A stretch of DNA of 64,000 nucleotides from Brachyhypopomus gauderio (lineage: Eukaryota; Chordata; Actinopteri; Gymnotiformes; Hypopomidae). Below are positions 34,592 to 49,107 of this stretch, one piece after another (the first letter of the stretch is position 1; each line of letters starts with the position of its first letter). The notes beneath the pieces were generated by a model. It was not told where the DNA came from and did not search any database. It was given only the letters and a program-made list of their open reading frames with translations. The stretch is from assembly GCF_052324685.1 (NCBI RefSeq), contig NC_135211.1:54095128-54159127 (forward strand). Direction: 5' to 3'. Made by a program: the position numbers and the translations under genes.

Positions 34592-37500
34592 CTACTCTCC
34601 TTTCTTTGCTTTCTTCACAGCCGGGGCCGTTTTCTGCAGAACGGAAAGTGTGTCCCTCTTCTCGATCTTCCTCAGCTGTTTCTTCTTCATCCTCTTTAGC
34701 TTCGCCGTGTTGGTAATCTGAGGGTGACATCGAAACGGGGGAGCAGTGAGAAAATGATGAGATTAGAAATCAGGAAGTGAAACGGAGTCAGAGGGGTTAC
34801 TTGCACAGGGAACTCGATCACGTGCCACCAGACCAACACGGCAGGTTAGTGAAGCTGACAGTAGGAAAACACAGACGGACACGTGCATCACGTGAGCCCA
34901 TACACCACACGTGCGTCTTACCACTTGGACGATCTCTGCTTTCTTCTCGTTCTCTGCACGTCTCCTCAGGTTCTCTTCTCTCCTCTTCCTCATCTCCTGC
35001 GAGACAGAAAGGGCAGATGGGTATTTTTTTTTTGTTTGCAAAACATTATTCAAAGAGCTAAACTGTTTCGCATTTAAAAACATCCTAGCGCTCAAGGAAG
35101 TAATTCAAAAGTGAATCCCTGTCAGTGGTTAACAAAGAGCTGGCCTTTGGTCTTCATGTGTGCCAGTTCTTCCTGGAACACTGCAGTCCAAGAAGGGCCA
35201 CCACTATCTTAAACAGCCACTGCTTTTCAGTTTTCACTTTAAAACCAAATTTGAACTGTGTGGAACATTTTCCCATGAAACAAAAATTTTTTCAGAACAA
35301 AAATGCTCAAATAGAGCTGCTCTGCATGTCTATGCAGGGTACATTATAGCATTAATCAAATATGAACCTTTTCTGTCTTTCTTTTTGAATCCCACACAAC
35401 ATATTTTGTAAGGGCTAAGAAACAACAATGGGGAAACACCAAATGTATTTGCTTTGCCTCTGTTATTTGTACAGCTGACTGGACAAACAGCAGGTTCAGG
35501 CACATCCTCCTCCACACGTGCCATCAGGTAATCCCCTAAACTTTCAGAATCCTTCATGCTAATGATGCGTGTGGCAGGAAAGCTCTCCATATGTGACAGT
35601 ATATGACCGAAGAAAGTAGTTAATAATTAATCAATAACCCATCAACAACTTTTAAATGTGCCGATTTATTGAGCTTATAACCTGGGTCTGAATTTACTGC
35701 TCCATTTTGCCCCCTAGTGGAATACTATAGAGAGTAGCTCTTTTTCCACCATTTGTTATGAAGATTCTTTCAGTTCAGTTCTGGCCCACAACATGATTAA
35801 TTTAAAACATTGTAGATTCATTTGGTGGGCTAAATAAAAATTGCTATATTAGAAAAAATTTATGACAATATCTTTAATAAATCCTGCCTGAAATGTAAAG
35901 TCAATCTCAGCTTAAGAATCCTGCAATCCTGAGAGTGACACTGGACAAGTGTTGAGGAAAAGCCTCCCATTCTCAGAGGGACAAATGGAAATACTTTGCA
36001 CCCTGCCTTTCTGGAGGAGAGGATCCAATTGAGCTGGTGGCTCCACTGTGTGGTGCAATTGAGTTATGACATAATATTGGGAGTACTGTACTAAGAAAAA
36101 TCATGGATTGTAATAGCAGAGACGAGCCACGAGGCTTCGCTGTATTTTATAGATTTGCAATTAATAAACGAACATGATCATTTGAGATCAAACAGGGCAA
36201 GAAATTTGTCAAATTCTAAACAGGTTTTCCTCAAGTTCATTTAATACTAAATATAAATGTACAGCTTTCTGTATAATATGTTGTTCTGTTTTGTTGTTCT
36301 GAACCCAAACTTGGTTCTGTATCCTAGGTATGTCAGTTGAGGTCAACGCTGGATTAAAAATTAGGCAATTAAATGCATCCTGAATGAAGATTAGACAGAC
36401 TTTGTGGGTCCAGAGTCTTAAATTGCAACAGACGCAGCCATGAGCATGGTAGTGGGGGGGAAAGTGGACCTGACTACCCAGGGCCCAAGTAGGGAGAGGG
36501 GCCCATTTTGATCATGTGCCTCGTTTGGCATTTATAGGGGCCCACTGACATTGAGAGTGTACAGGGCCCAGAATTTGCTGCTACACCCCTGGATGCAGCG
36601 TCACGCGCCCCATCAGTGTCACGCGCACGCACCTCTTTCTCTCTGGCCTTCTCGTCTTTGAGCTTCTGGCTGTATTGTTTTACAATCTCCTTCTCCCTCT
36701 TGGCCTCCATCTTCTTCTGCCAGGAGCTGCGCAGGGGCTTGTCTTGCAAAACAGCCGAGAACCTACGAGACGAACGCAAGCATAAGGTCAAGATAGTTTT
36801 CTTATAGCAAGAAAGAAAGCGCTTGAGGTAAGACCACAGATGGTATTTGGATGCGATGTCATAGCGGAGGAAGTGTCAACAGGCCTGGTGAAGATGCACA
36901 TGGAAATATCTTCTGCTTTTTGTTCAATAGTTCAATAATTATGTACAATACCTCTTTGGCTCTTTATATCCTATATGTTTTTTAGTATTTATTATTAGTC
37001 TAGCTTCTATTACTGTTATGATGCTGCTGGAATCTTAATTAATCTTAAGGGAGGGATGCTTGAATGGATGGATTCCATCCATCCATCCATCGTGTTTGAG
37101 ATCAACTATGCAAAACGAACTCGCTGTGGTGGACCGTCAGTGTCCACCAAGTCGTGCAAACCACTGACTGCGTATACATGTTTATGGTGAACACACTGAA
37201 TTAAAAGTTTCAATCATGTGTCCGTGCAACGTGTACTAACACGATGGTAAATATGCCATGGTAAATAAATAATAAAAACGTCAAAACGTCTCACTCACCT
37301 TTGCTTATTACGGTCCTTCCACACCCGACCGGACTTGGGTTTCCCGAGCGGTACCATCCTAATTCCTTTCTCCCTGGACTGTGAACGCCTTCTCTTCCTG
37401 CTGCTTTTGTGCGTGACACTGGAGACGTGCTCGTCTGGCGTGCCGTCCTGGTTCTGGCCGGCCGGATCAGACTCCAACGTGGCTCCGCTACACGACACTG

Positions 37501-37777
37501 AAGACTGCTGTCGTCCAGGCTCGGACGGAGACGGCACAGACTCCGTGCGACCCGGTTCTACGCTTGCAGCGGTGTCGGTGTGTGCTGTGGGAAGCTCTTC
37601 AGCGCGTTTCTGGACCGCAGGTCTCCTCGCACGGCGGCTCGAACCCTCCGAGTGCCGAACAGACGCCGGTGTCTGCACACACCGACCACTACGTGTCCTG
37701 ATCACGTTTGGAGACGGTGTTGATGTTTCGCGCTCCGTCTCCTTTACATCAGATTCGTCTTGAGAACACGTCGCCAT
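34592..37777 (-). CDS. ccdc86: Coiled-coil domain-containing protein 86 (cyclon homologue), 269 aa
   Basis: Four minus-strand exons: 37777-37299, 36762-36633, 34996-34922 and 34717-34592. The N-terminal 150 residues are low-complexity, Ser/Arg/Glu-rich and variable (RTRSGRC motif). The conserved C-terminal half begins GKPKSGRVWKDRNKQRFS, then LRSSWQKKMEAKREKEIVK, a long Lys/Arg/Glu helix (KLKDEKAREKEEMRKRREEN), ENEKKAEIVQVITNTAKLKR and KKKQLRKIEKRDTL. This matches the CCDC86/Cgr1-like family of nucleolar, chromosome-periphery proteins; yeast Cgr1 acts in ribosome biogenesis. Human CCDC86 is longer (360 aa), the difference being in the variable N-terminus. The gene lies head to head with glb1, 248 bp between start codons. 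AATAAA on the minus strand near 34200 may end it. Confidence 0.92.
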
Positions 37778-38025
37778 ATTGTTTGTGACTTGTATTCTCG
37801 ACGTTTAGTTGAAAATGTATCGATGAAAAGCGAACTCGCACACGTGGGAACCCCTGTGATGATTCCGCACTGAGGAAGAGGCGAAGAAGAGCGGGTGAAT
37901 GTTGCGGCGTGTTTCCCCCTGGTGGCCGCCACACGCGTTGCAGCAGCACATGATGCGGTTCAGCTTCCGCACCGCGTTGCTGAAACCCAAACTCACTTGA
38001 CCGAGCTAGGATCAACACAGGGACC
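37778..38025. promoter_or_regulatory. Shared bidirectional promoter of ccdc86 and glb1
   Basis: Only 248 bp separate the two divergent start codons. The stretch is richer in C+G and CpG than the surroundings, has no TATA box, and CpGs continue into ccdc86 exon 1. Both genes are of the widely expressed kind in other vertebrates. Start sites cannot be fixed from sequence alone. Confidence 0.65.
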
Positions 38026-40117
38026 ATGGACTTCACAAAAACACAGGCGATGTTACTGCTGCTGTGCGGTATTACACTTCCAGTAAGTCTTGACAGGTCG
38101 CTCATTTTAATGTGCGGGGGTTTTCAGTTCTTCGGTATTTCATTAATTTAACGTGAATTTACTTGTTTTTATTATTGGGTTGATCTAACTATACACCCAA
38201 TAATACACCCAGTTTAAGTAGTACATGTAGGCACAGTCACTGAGGTTTGAGCGCACGTATTTAAATGAGTTGGTATCCGAGATTTTGTGTGAATTTACGA
38301 ACTGAAATTATCAAAGTCTGCTCATTGTTGAATGGTAAATAGTCAACAGACACTGATACGTTGTTTTACCATCCGTATCTTTCTCGAAAAGTGTTGTTCT
38401 GGAGATGAGTGCGTTGTCTGGATATAATTGTAGCGGCACAAAAGCGATGAACTGTAAGCAAAACTCAACAAACCTGATGTGGTCTGTCATGTTGCTGTCT
38501 TGTGACCTGTCGTAGGGCGGTGTAAAATAGACCTTTCAAGTCAGCCGCCTGTTGTCCTTTAAAACTGAACATAACTTGGAAGTTACTGCTGAATACAAAG
38601 AGAGAATTTAATTCTTAGGAATTGGATAAATAATTTCAGCTTTTTTTCTGATATCATGGCTGTAAATCTCATGTGTGTACTCTCTAACAGTTTGCCACAG
38701 CTGGTCGTAGTTTCACAGTGGACTACAAAAACGACTGCTTCCTCAAAGATGGAGAACCTTTCCGCTACATTTCTGGCAGTATCCACTACAATCGGGTCCC
38801 TAGGGTCTACTGGAAGGACCGACTACTGAAGATGTACATGGCTGGACTCAACGCCATTCAAACGTAAGCAGATGACTCCCTAATTATGTGGGTGTTTGTG
38901 TTTGAGAGAACATGTTGTAGTTCCATTGTATTTCGCTCTAATGCTTAGTGCTGCTTCAGACATGTACATATTTTTCGCTGCAATAAAAGAGGTGAGCCCA
39001 CACCTCTCATCTGCCTCTCATGAACTAAATTTTTCCCTCCAGGTACATACCGTGGAACTTCCACGAGCCCGCACCAGGCCTCTACGACTTCAAGGGAGAC
39101 CGAGACCTTGTGTCCTTCCTGCAGCTGTGCCAGGACCTCGGCCTGCTGGTCATCCTGCGTCCGGGCCCGTACATCTGCGGCGAGTGGGACATGGTGAGAA
39201 AGGGCGGGGACACACCTGGAGAGGACAGAAGGGAATATGGTCTAAGACGGCCAGGACAACCAAGGACTGCTGAGTGTGCTTCATTTAGATGTCATGAAAT
39301 GTTTTATAACTACAACCTGATTTATGTTTTTGGTTAATCAAGGGAGGATTGCCTTCCTGGCTGCTGAAAAACAAGGACATTGTCCTTCGTTCCTCAGATC
39401 CAGGTAGGACTGTCAAAGTGAATGATTAAATCAAATGCAGCATTCAGATGTATTTCGCGATGCGGTTCGCTGAGGTGATTTGTTCCTGACTCGTAGCACT
39501 TCAGAACTCTTTCTGGTTTAGACTACATCAGAGCCGTGGACAAGTGGATGGGGAAGGTGTTGCCCATGATCAAGCCCTTCCTCTACCAGAATGGTGGACC
39601 CATCATTACAGTTCAGGCGAGTCTGCTGGATAAACTTTCATTTACAAACGGTACTTGCAGTCAGAGGAAAGTCAAAACAAAACTGTGTTCTGTCTGTATT
39701 TTACCCTGAATGAGCTACCAACCTCTCCTTCAAAGAATTGTGATTTTTGGCATCCATTTTCTGTTCGTGTTGAAAGTGTCTCGGTGACGTGGTGTCCACA
39801 GGTGGAGAACGAGTACGGGAGTTACTTCGCCTGCGACTACAACTACCTCCGCCACCTCGCCAAGCTGTTCCGCTCTCACCTGGGGGAGCAGGTGGTGCTG
39901 TTTACCACAGATGGTGCGGGCAAGAGCTTCTTGAAGTGCGGGGCACTGGAGGACGTCTACGCCACCGTGGACTTTGGGCCTGGTGAGGAGGAACAGCCTT
40001 CGCTAACTCCACAGTCACAAGTCAGAGTGTCTGGGTTTTTCTTCTCATGCAGACAAAAACATTTAGCCTCTTTCTGCACCAGTAGCGAACCGTGACCATT
40101 AAACCTGGGCCCGCTAC

Positions 40118-40150
<33 letters not shown>

Positions 40151-42999
40151 ATTTTTTTTCCTCTCCTAATAAACTGCACTAAAGAATAAAGAAAAAACCG
40201 ACAGTATAGCTTTAGAAACGCATGTAGTGCGTTCAAATAACATTTGTACTAGATAACTTGTTAAGCAAAATAAGTTTCCAAACAAAATAAGGTTTCACAG
40301 CTCCGTGGTTCTCGCAAGCGGAATATGTAAATGAGGACGTCAAAGGGCCGAATCGAAACTAGCTAGCGGCGGTAGGGTAACGACAGCTAGCGTCGCCACA
40401 GCGGGCGGAAATTATCATACAGTTAAGCCCGCCCACTAAGAGAGAAGATATGATTGGTCAATTTTGCTGTCATTTGAAACTGGTATTGCGTTGAATTATA
40501 ACTGCCAGGCCCTCTGTAAACGAACAGCGGGCATCACAGTGCTGATAGGGGGAGACACAGGCTCACAGGCTTCCACTTAACCCCTCACCTTCCAACACAG
40601 ATTGAATAGACACGGTTGAATATTTTATTTGCTTATATTTTTGTAATTGTTTAGATGTCGATTGTAAAACTGTAAGTAGATAAAATAAAATTGGATAATT
40701 ATATATATAATGTTTTAAGAATATTTTAGGCCCTCTGAGAGGGCGTAGAGGGCCCTGACGGTTCCCCACTGTTCTGCACAATAACATTTGTGAAGGAAGA
40801 CCTGCATAATAACAAAATAGTGCAATTAAAATGTATTCTAAAAAAATATTAAAAAGATAAAAAATGGAAAATGTGAAACGGGGAGCAGCAAACTTGTAAA
40901 GGACACAAAAGAAATCATTCTTGTCTCCTGTATTATTTAATTATGAGTGCCTGTGGGTATAAATTATTCAGATCTGATTCTCAGTTTTGGAGAAAACATT
41001 TCACTCTGGCCCAGAGTGAAATGTTTCAGATCTGATTCACATCGTTGGTAAGATATCTGTCCCAGAGTCAGAAGTGACTAGTACTGAAGTTATTTACAGA
41101 ATGTGAGTTGGGAAAATGCAGTCAGTAGTGTGAATACAGATAATGCTTTGAACTTGGTCTCTCGAACAGGTGGCAATGTTACTGCAGCTTTTGAAGCCCA
41201 GAGATACGCAGAACCACACGGCCCTCTGGTGAGAGGTTCCAACCTTTTACTTTAACCTTACACAACTGAGGTGTAAAAAAAAACAAGCATTGGCCAGATT
41301 TAAGAATAAAAATATCTTGGAGACGGTTAATTGTTCTGGGTTGTTTTCAGGTGAATTCAGAGTTCTACACAGGGTGGCTGGATCACTGGGGAAAGCCTCA
41401 TTCTGTGATCCGCACAGCAGTTGTCGTCAAATCCCTCAACGAGATACTGGAAATGGGAGCTAATGTAAACCTGTGAGTTAACTTTTTTTGTCATTTCCAA
41501 GAAATTACATTATTAATGGTGATAAATGCACTGATTTAAGACTTTTATTTTGCTTTTCAAGGTACATGTTCATTGGAGGAACCAATTTTGCTTATTGGAA
41601 TGGTACGTTTCGCAGTGCATGCTGACAGATAAAATACTGTCACAAAATAAACCCCTTTGTACTAATTGAAGTTTTTGGGATTGTAGGTGCCAACACGCCC
41701 TACTTTCCTCAGCCTACCAGCTACGACTATGACGCCCTCCTCACTGAGGCCGGAGACCTCACAGAAAAGTACTTTGCTGTCCGTGATGTCATTAAAATGG
41801 TACAGATTCAAGTTTGCTTTTTCTTCTGATGCATTTATATTTATTTCAAAAATATGTATAAACGATAAAATATTCAGTACGGGGTGTGACACTATTGTTT
41901 TGGAACAGTACAAGAAGATACCAGATGGGATTTTGCCCCCATCTACACCTAAATTCGCCTACGGAACAGTAGAAATGAAAAAGGTGTGTTTTTTTGTGAA
42001 TAATGAGGTTTTAATATAGTAATATGTCCTTTCCCTAAAGTTGTTTTACATATTTTTTTTCAGTTCTAACTTTTTTCACATACTTAAAAATATATATCTA
42101 CTATGTACTATACAGATTTACAAGCAGTGTTCACCTGTTTTTGTAGTTGCGGACAGTTGCTGAATCTCTGGACATTCTCTCATTCTCTGGACCGGTCAAA
42201 TCTCTCTACCCACTCACTTTTGATGAGCTCAATCAGGTAATCAATTAATTCCCCAAATCCAAGAAAATTATATATGATTTAAACCATCTATATGCCAGAA
42301 TAGAAAAATCAGCAGGGGAAAGACTTTTATTATCTTTTATGAATTGCCCAGTGGCAGGCCAGTGAATGTGCATTATATGTTTTTGTGTTCCTAGTAGTTT
42401 GAGGACAACCAATAATGGCATAATTGGCATAGATGGCATAGGTTTTTATGTTTGGAGATTATTATGTTTTTTGTTTGGAATAGAAGGATTATCTATACTT
42501 TGTACGGTTCGTTGTAGTATTAGATAGCAAGCAGGCACAGTATTAATTGTGGGTGGTTGTCCTTTATCTTCAGGCCTTTGGCTTCATGCTATATCGGACC
42601 ACACTTCCTGTAGACTGTCCAAGGCCTACTCCCCTGTCTTCTCCTCTTAATGGAGTGCATGACCGGGCGTACGTCACCATTGATGGGGTATGTGTGAGTG
42701 GGTGTGTGTGTGTTGGGGATTTGTCATTTACTTATTTTGAAAATAGTTTTTCATACATTTTAAAATTATCTTTTAAAATTATCTTGTCTTCTTGTTAGGT
42801 TGCTGCTGGTATCCTAGAGAGGGACAAAGCCATCAGCATCAACGTAACAGGCAGAGCTGGCAGTAGCCTCGACGTCCTGGTGGAGAACATGGGGAGGGTG
42901 AACTTTGGCAAACACATCAACGACTTTAAGGTTCGAGAGATTGAGAGGAAATTTAGGAAATTTACACCTTCTAAAATTGTAGCTCGTAATGTTTTTAAA

Positions 43000-43034
<35 letters not shown>

Positions 43035-43803
43035 GGCCTGGTATCTAACCTAACACTTGGTGCGGACACGCTAACTAACTGGGTTGTGTACAGTCTGAGC
43101 ATAGATGAGGCGGTGAGGGACGGCCTGATCTGGGAGGCCGGCGCTCATCAGGACAACGACGCCACTCCTTCACTCACTCCTCCACCCGCAGCCCTCTCCC
43201 AACCAGCCTTCTATGGCGGTTCTTTCCAGATCCCAGACGGCATTCCCGATCTCCCTCAGGACACGTACATCCACTTTCCTAACTGGAGAAAGGTGGGGAC
43301 AGTTATCAGAATAGCTGCATGCATTCATACTAATTTCAATGGCTAGCAAGAGAGGACAATTCTGAACAAGCCTTCTCATTTTTATCAGTGCTGTGGTTCC
43401 TGAGGATTATATAATCTAGGATCATGAAGCATATTAATACACTGCAAGGACTAATCCACTTTAAGCCTAATCCAGTTACGTGCATACGATGGCTAAATAA
43501 GCCTGTAATTCACAGCTGCGTTTTCACCATCCGTCCTCTGTGCTGCTCTCCCAACAGGGCCAGGTGTGGATCAACGGGTTTAATCTGGGTCGGTTCTGGC
43601 CGTCCCGTGGGCCCCAGGTCACCCTCTTTGTACCGGCCCATGTGCTCAGCACCAACTCTGTGAATAACATCACCATCCTGGAGCTGGAGGCGGCCCCCAG
43701 CCCCCCCTTACCCTGCGTGGTCGAGTTCACGGACACCCCCATTATAAACGCCACCATCAGGCCCATGGTGCCGTACACGAGGGAGCGGCCAAACCTCCTC
43801 TAA
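38026..43803 (+). CDS. glb1: Lysosomal beta-galactosidase (GLB1), 655 aa, 16 exons
   Basis: Hydrolyses terminal beta-galactose from GM1 ganglioside and glycans in lysosomes. Exons: 38026-38082, 38691-38863, 39043-39193, 39343-39403, 39522-39616, 39802-39982, 41170-41228, 41351-41472, 41562-41602, 41687-41799, 41909-41983, 42147-42236, 42574-42687, 42799-42930, 43035-43292, 43558-43803. Exon 1 gives a signal peptide ([16 protein letters not shown]). Glycoside hydrolase 35 motifs are intact: [36 protein letters not shown], the acid/base Glu in VENEYGSY (exon 6), the nucleophile Glu in [13 protein letters not shown] (exon 8), [12 protein letters not shown], and [15 protein letters not shown] near the end. 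Human GLB1 is 677 aa; the C-terminal tail is shorter here. Intron 5 begins with GC instead of GT (CAG then GCGAGT). Intron 6 carries a copy of the 25571 repeat. The NFAYW and NGVHDRAYV stretches favour GLB1 over GLB1L. Confidence 0.96.
40083..40760. mobile_element. Second copy of the 25571-26206 repeat, in glb1 intron 6
   Basis: Long matches to the copy at 25.6 kb include GCGGGCGGAAATTATCATAC, AAGCCCGCCCACTAAGAG and GCTCACAGGCTTCCACTTAA in the same order and orientation. The left end holds a C run of about 30 bases (40121-40149). Target duplications are not evident, so the exact limits are uncertain. The copy differs from the other by scattered substitutions and indels. Confidence 0.8.
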
Positions 43804-44605
43804 GACCAATAGTTCTTGGGTTTGGATCTCGGGGGATGCGGATTGTACAGTGTTGCAACCGTTTTGTGATTCTGCTAATTGAGCCGTCACTTATAAGTGC
43901 AGTGCACTGGCTGATTATGGGACTGGCTGATTATTTCCTCGTGTGCTGCACTAGAAAGTGAAGACACACATGCCTTTTACACAGTTACATAGTGGACAGT
44001 GCAGATTCAGTCACTGTGTTTGTACATCATCAGATGCAAGACTGTTGAATGGTGCCATCTGAATGTTATTTTCTGAATTGTATTGTTAATGAATGTGCCC
44101 ATACTATTGGGATGTCTGGATGTCATGTATTATCAAACGTCTAACAGAGTGCATTTGTGAGTCCACCAGAAAGGATGTGACTAATTCAATGCCTGTATGA
44201 AAATCTGTTCCAATTACTGTATGCAGTTATCACTTTTAATCACGGTGAAATTATTCAGTATTTCTTACCCACAACGCACTTTGTAGTTAAATCAGAAGGA
44301 TTTAATAAGCTTGGTATTTGGAAGTGAACATTTTGCATTTTTGCACTTTTCTGCTGGAGCAATGTGCAATAAGAATTTCTGTCGTAAGGCACTTCAGCAG
44401 TGTACTACAGGGGAAAAAAAAAAAACATTGCCACGTAAAGTGATTTTGTGCCTATTTTTAAGTAATGCAATTTTCCACAGATTACACTAATGCATTTGTC
44501 TTTAATGTGCATTTCCCGGACATAAACTCTTGTCTCGTTTTAATCTTTAATCAGTAAAGAAGCATTAATATGCAACAAACGAACTTCTAATAAAATCCTG
44601 ATTTT
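43804..44605 (+). other. glb1 3' UTR
   Basis: No coding sequence is seen. A polyadenylation signal, AATAAA, lies at about 44589, about 110 bases before the CpG-bearing start region of cldnd1, so the two genes are tightly packed. Confidence 0.6.
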
Positions 44606-44689
44606 CAACAGATCTAAGTAGCTATATGACTCTTCACCTTAATCCTTTGCACACATCTTCATCTTGCGCTTATCTGTTGCGCCATACGC

Positions 44690-44765
44690 ATGATTATTAC
44701 GTAAGCAAGCCACGCCCACCGCACCCGGAAGCGGACTGTGACCACGGGCAGAAACTCCAGGAGTG
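44690..44765 (+). promoter_or_regulatory. Promoter and 5' noncoding exon of cldnd1
   Basis: A small CpG-rich patch contains CACCCGGAAGCGGA, an ETS-family (GABPA-type) site, and ends in a donor (GAGTG then GTGAGT) at 44766. No TATA box is seen. A second noncoding exon may start after the TTGTTTCAG acceptor near 45284. The exon chain to the coding start at 45605 is inferred. Confidence 0.5.
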
Positions 44766-45044
44766 GTGAGTTACATTTAACCAGGATTAATGGCTACACG
44801 TCTAACGTCATCGCCGCTATGAATTTGTAAGTGGTTATAGAATAGCAGAATATGTGAATAACTCAGATACCCGACAAACAGGAAAGCGATGTAGCTCATT
44901 AATAGCCCGCAATGGCAGGGACCTGGCAGCGGTGTGTACCCTATAGGTCACGTTTGAGGTCAAACCCGACGCCTAATTCAGAGACCTGCACGGGTAAAAG
45001 TGGTCATACATTACCTGTTACTAGTCCCGGGATTGAGTGTCAGG

Positions 45045-45161
45045 ATGGCGACAATGTTTGCGGTCTTGGTGTGTTTAGTACCCTGCTTGCTTGCTGGATT
45101 TTCAGGTCGAGTCGATGCCAACCTTGTTTGTAACGAGAGTGCCTCTCGGTTGTCATTGTAG
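45045..45161 (+). CDS. Short open frame with signal-peptide-like start, upstream of cldnd1
   Basis: A 38-codon frame reads MATMFAVLVCLVPCLLAGFS, then GRVDANLV and on to a TAG at 45159-45161. It has a Met, a hydrophobic core and small residues at a likely cleavage site, like a secretory signal exon. A donor-like GTAACG follows the GTT codon, and joining in phase 1 to the sequence after the acceptor near 45284 would keep a frame open for 30 more codons containing EDEKTGTYRC. It may be an upstream frame in the cldnd1 5' UTR, a small secreted protein exon, or chance. I do not recognise a family. Confidence 0.25.
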   Translation: MATMFAVLVCLVPCLLAGFSGRVDANLVCNESASRLSL

Positions 45162-45604
45162 TTGTGTCTGTTATAGAGGAAGAAAGATTCGAGTCATTTC
45201 AGCGCGATTAATTACTTTGCTGGTTGATCGATTACCACTGTAGTCTCTTTAGTATCCGAAATGTGTTTTTCTGTCATTGTTTCAGCTGTGGTATCTGCAC
45301 TGGAAGACGAGAAGACCGGGACTTACCGATGTCAGATCGTCCTCGTCTTTAAATATGAAGCAGTGATATTTGCCTAGCTGGAAAACACATCAAAATGATC
45401 AGAAATCTCCTCATAAATTCTTAAAAGGCTCTCACTTATCTAATGTACTACCATCAGTATAGCCAATTAATGGCTCAGCCTGCACTCACAAATTCATAAT
45501 TAATTTATAAAGGCCAATATATTGTAGGCTGTAGGGAAGTCAATTAGACACCCTGCCCATTCCACTGCTGTACACAGGACTTGCTAAATATTCCTTTTGG
45601 AAAA

Positions 45605-46915
<1,311 letters not shown>

Positions 46916-47505
46916 GGGACGGCGGCACAGCGCTCTCACGGTCAGCTGGTAAACAGGTGGGACCGGTTGTACAAGAATCAGCCCTCCTTTTGTTTGCCGA
47001 CACGTTTGCTTGACCAGTGACTGAAGAACTTTGCTTACATTAGAATCGAACTGCTTAAGGTGACGAACGCGACTGCCAGACTGGTGCGGCTCTTTGGTTC
47101 CCTATACGTGCGCATACGTTTTTGATCCCAAGTGCTTATCTAGTCAAACACGCTTGCAGGGTCCCACACCTCTGCTGCTTTGCTTCACTACGGCCCTGTT
47201 CACCACTCTGTTAAACCCTTACGTAGCCACACAAAGGCTCAGAGAACTTTGAGGTGTGTCACTTAACTGCTTTCGCTGGATGCTACAGTACCAAGAAACT
47301 GAAGTGTTCACAGACGCGTAGAACCAGTTTCCCGGACATGACGTTAAGCTTGTGTCAGTCTTGAGTTGAACTGAAAGTCAAAGTGTTCGCTTAATCTGGA
47401 TCTGGGAAACTGGTCTAGAATAGGCCAAACTGACTTGCACTACTGACTGATAGCCACTCCTCTAGATTTGTTTGTACAAAGAGTAATATAATTCATTCCC
47501 CCCCC

Positions 47506-47594
<89 letters not shown>

Positions 47595-48680
47595 GACTGT
47601 TGACTTGACACAACCAGTGTTTGTCTTTGCCTTTAAATTAAATTATGAATCTTGGGTGAAAACAGAGTGCTTTTGTGTTGGCATCTGATACCACCCAAAT
47701 AACACAAAGCCAACGCTTCAGTAGAGGCTCTGTAACACTAAACACTTGTGAGATTATTGAAAGTTCACAGAACTTAAATAATTAAATGTGTACACGGGCC
47801 TGTTTTTGGAACATGTTTCGATCTGTGATGTTTAGAAAACGTGTTCTGTGAATCCTGGATCCTCCAGCAGAGCCTAGAAGGCGAGAAGCCATATTTCATA
47901 TTTCATATGTGTGAACACATCTGAAAACACACCTGAACACACACCTGAACTGTAGCTGTAGACCTTTCTGATGTCCTGTGTTTTGTGTGTGCTGGTAAAA
48001 CTGTAAGATGTAATCTGGTTCATTTTGTCTACATGAACTTAGTACACATCATAAGATTTGTACCCGTCACCTTCTGTGTAAATATGCATTGATGTTGCAT
48101 GGATGCAAAAAAGAACTTCTACTTCTTGGCTTTACCTCATACAGCCATAATTCGGTAGTTTGATGTTTGCAGCAGCATTCAATCCTTTTAGGTTTTTAAA
48201 AATCTTTTTTTGTTCTTGCACTTTGGATTGTGAGGTTCACATTACTTTGTGGTTGTTGAAGATCTTAGATTTCTTCGGATTTGTGGTCAAATTGCTGTAA
48301 GGTCGGTATCGTTCTTGATGGTTCAAGTAACCACTTAAAAAATATTTAGCATGGCTGGTGTGTGTATATATATATATGTACATTGGTCTCTTTGGAGTTT
48401 TAGTTTTTTGCATGTCTTTGCTGTGTTTGGCTTATTTGAATTTGCTTGAATTTCTTAACTTTACGTTTTTGTTAGAAAATGGAAAATACATGCAGCGAAA
48501 ACAAAACAGCAGTATGCTAAATTTAAAAGATACCTCACACTGTTTTATCCTAGTACAGCCCCATGTGACATTTTAATAGTGTCAGAATAGGCTGCTTTCC
48601 CTGTCTTTTATCTCTTGAGGTTTTTTCTATGTTTTTATATGCCATCATTTCAAGGCATCACAATAAACATCTTTTCAAGT
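46916..48680 (+). other. cldnd1 3' UTR with C-run/(CA)n microsatellite
   Basis: No coding exon is seen. A C run of about 24 bases (47498-47521) passes directly into (CA)n to 47588. A polyadenylation signal, AATAAA, lies at 48662-48667. The UTR would be about 1.75 kb, comparable with other cldnd1 genes. Confidence 0.6.
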
Positions 48681-49107
48681 AGAATCATTACTTTGTAGCA
48701 CATTTATTGTTTTATTTATTTATTATTTGGTGATCTGAGTGCACTTGAGGAGTAGACTGTTTAAATTGTTTCTTTCTTTTAAAAAAAGTTGAAGCATTAT
48801 ATATTACATTGTTGCAAACACGGATTAATTCATTGACAATTTTCAAGGCACGTTCTTGTTGGGTTGTAATAGGTTTTACACAGTGTCCAGAATACCAACC
48901 CATGGTATTCCTGTATATTCACAACACTTTTTTTGGTTGAGATTTGTTAAGCACCATTGAGGATATAGAATTGGGTGAGCAACTCCAATCCCTGGACCAG
49001 TTCTTGGCATGGCTGTCGGAGGGTGGATGATCTTGTCTGCTTGTGCCTCACTTGCTCTGATATTTCCTCCGACCTTCCTCCTGATCTTCCTCTTTCCGAT
49101 ACCTTCC

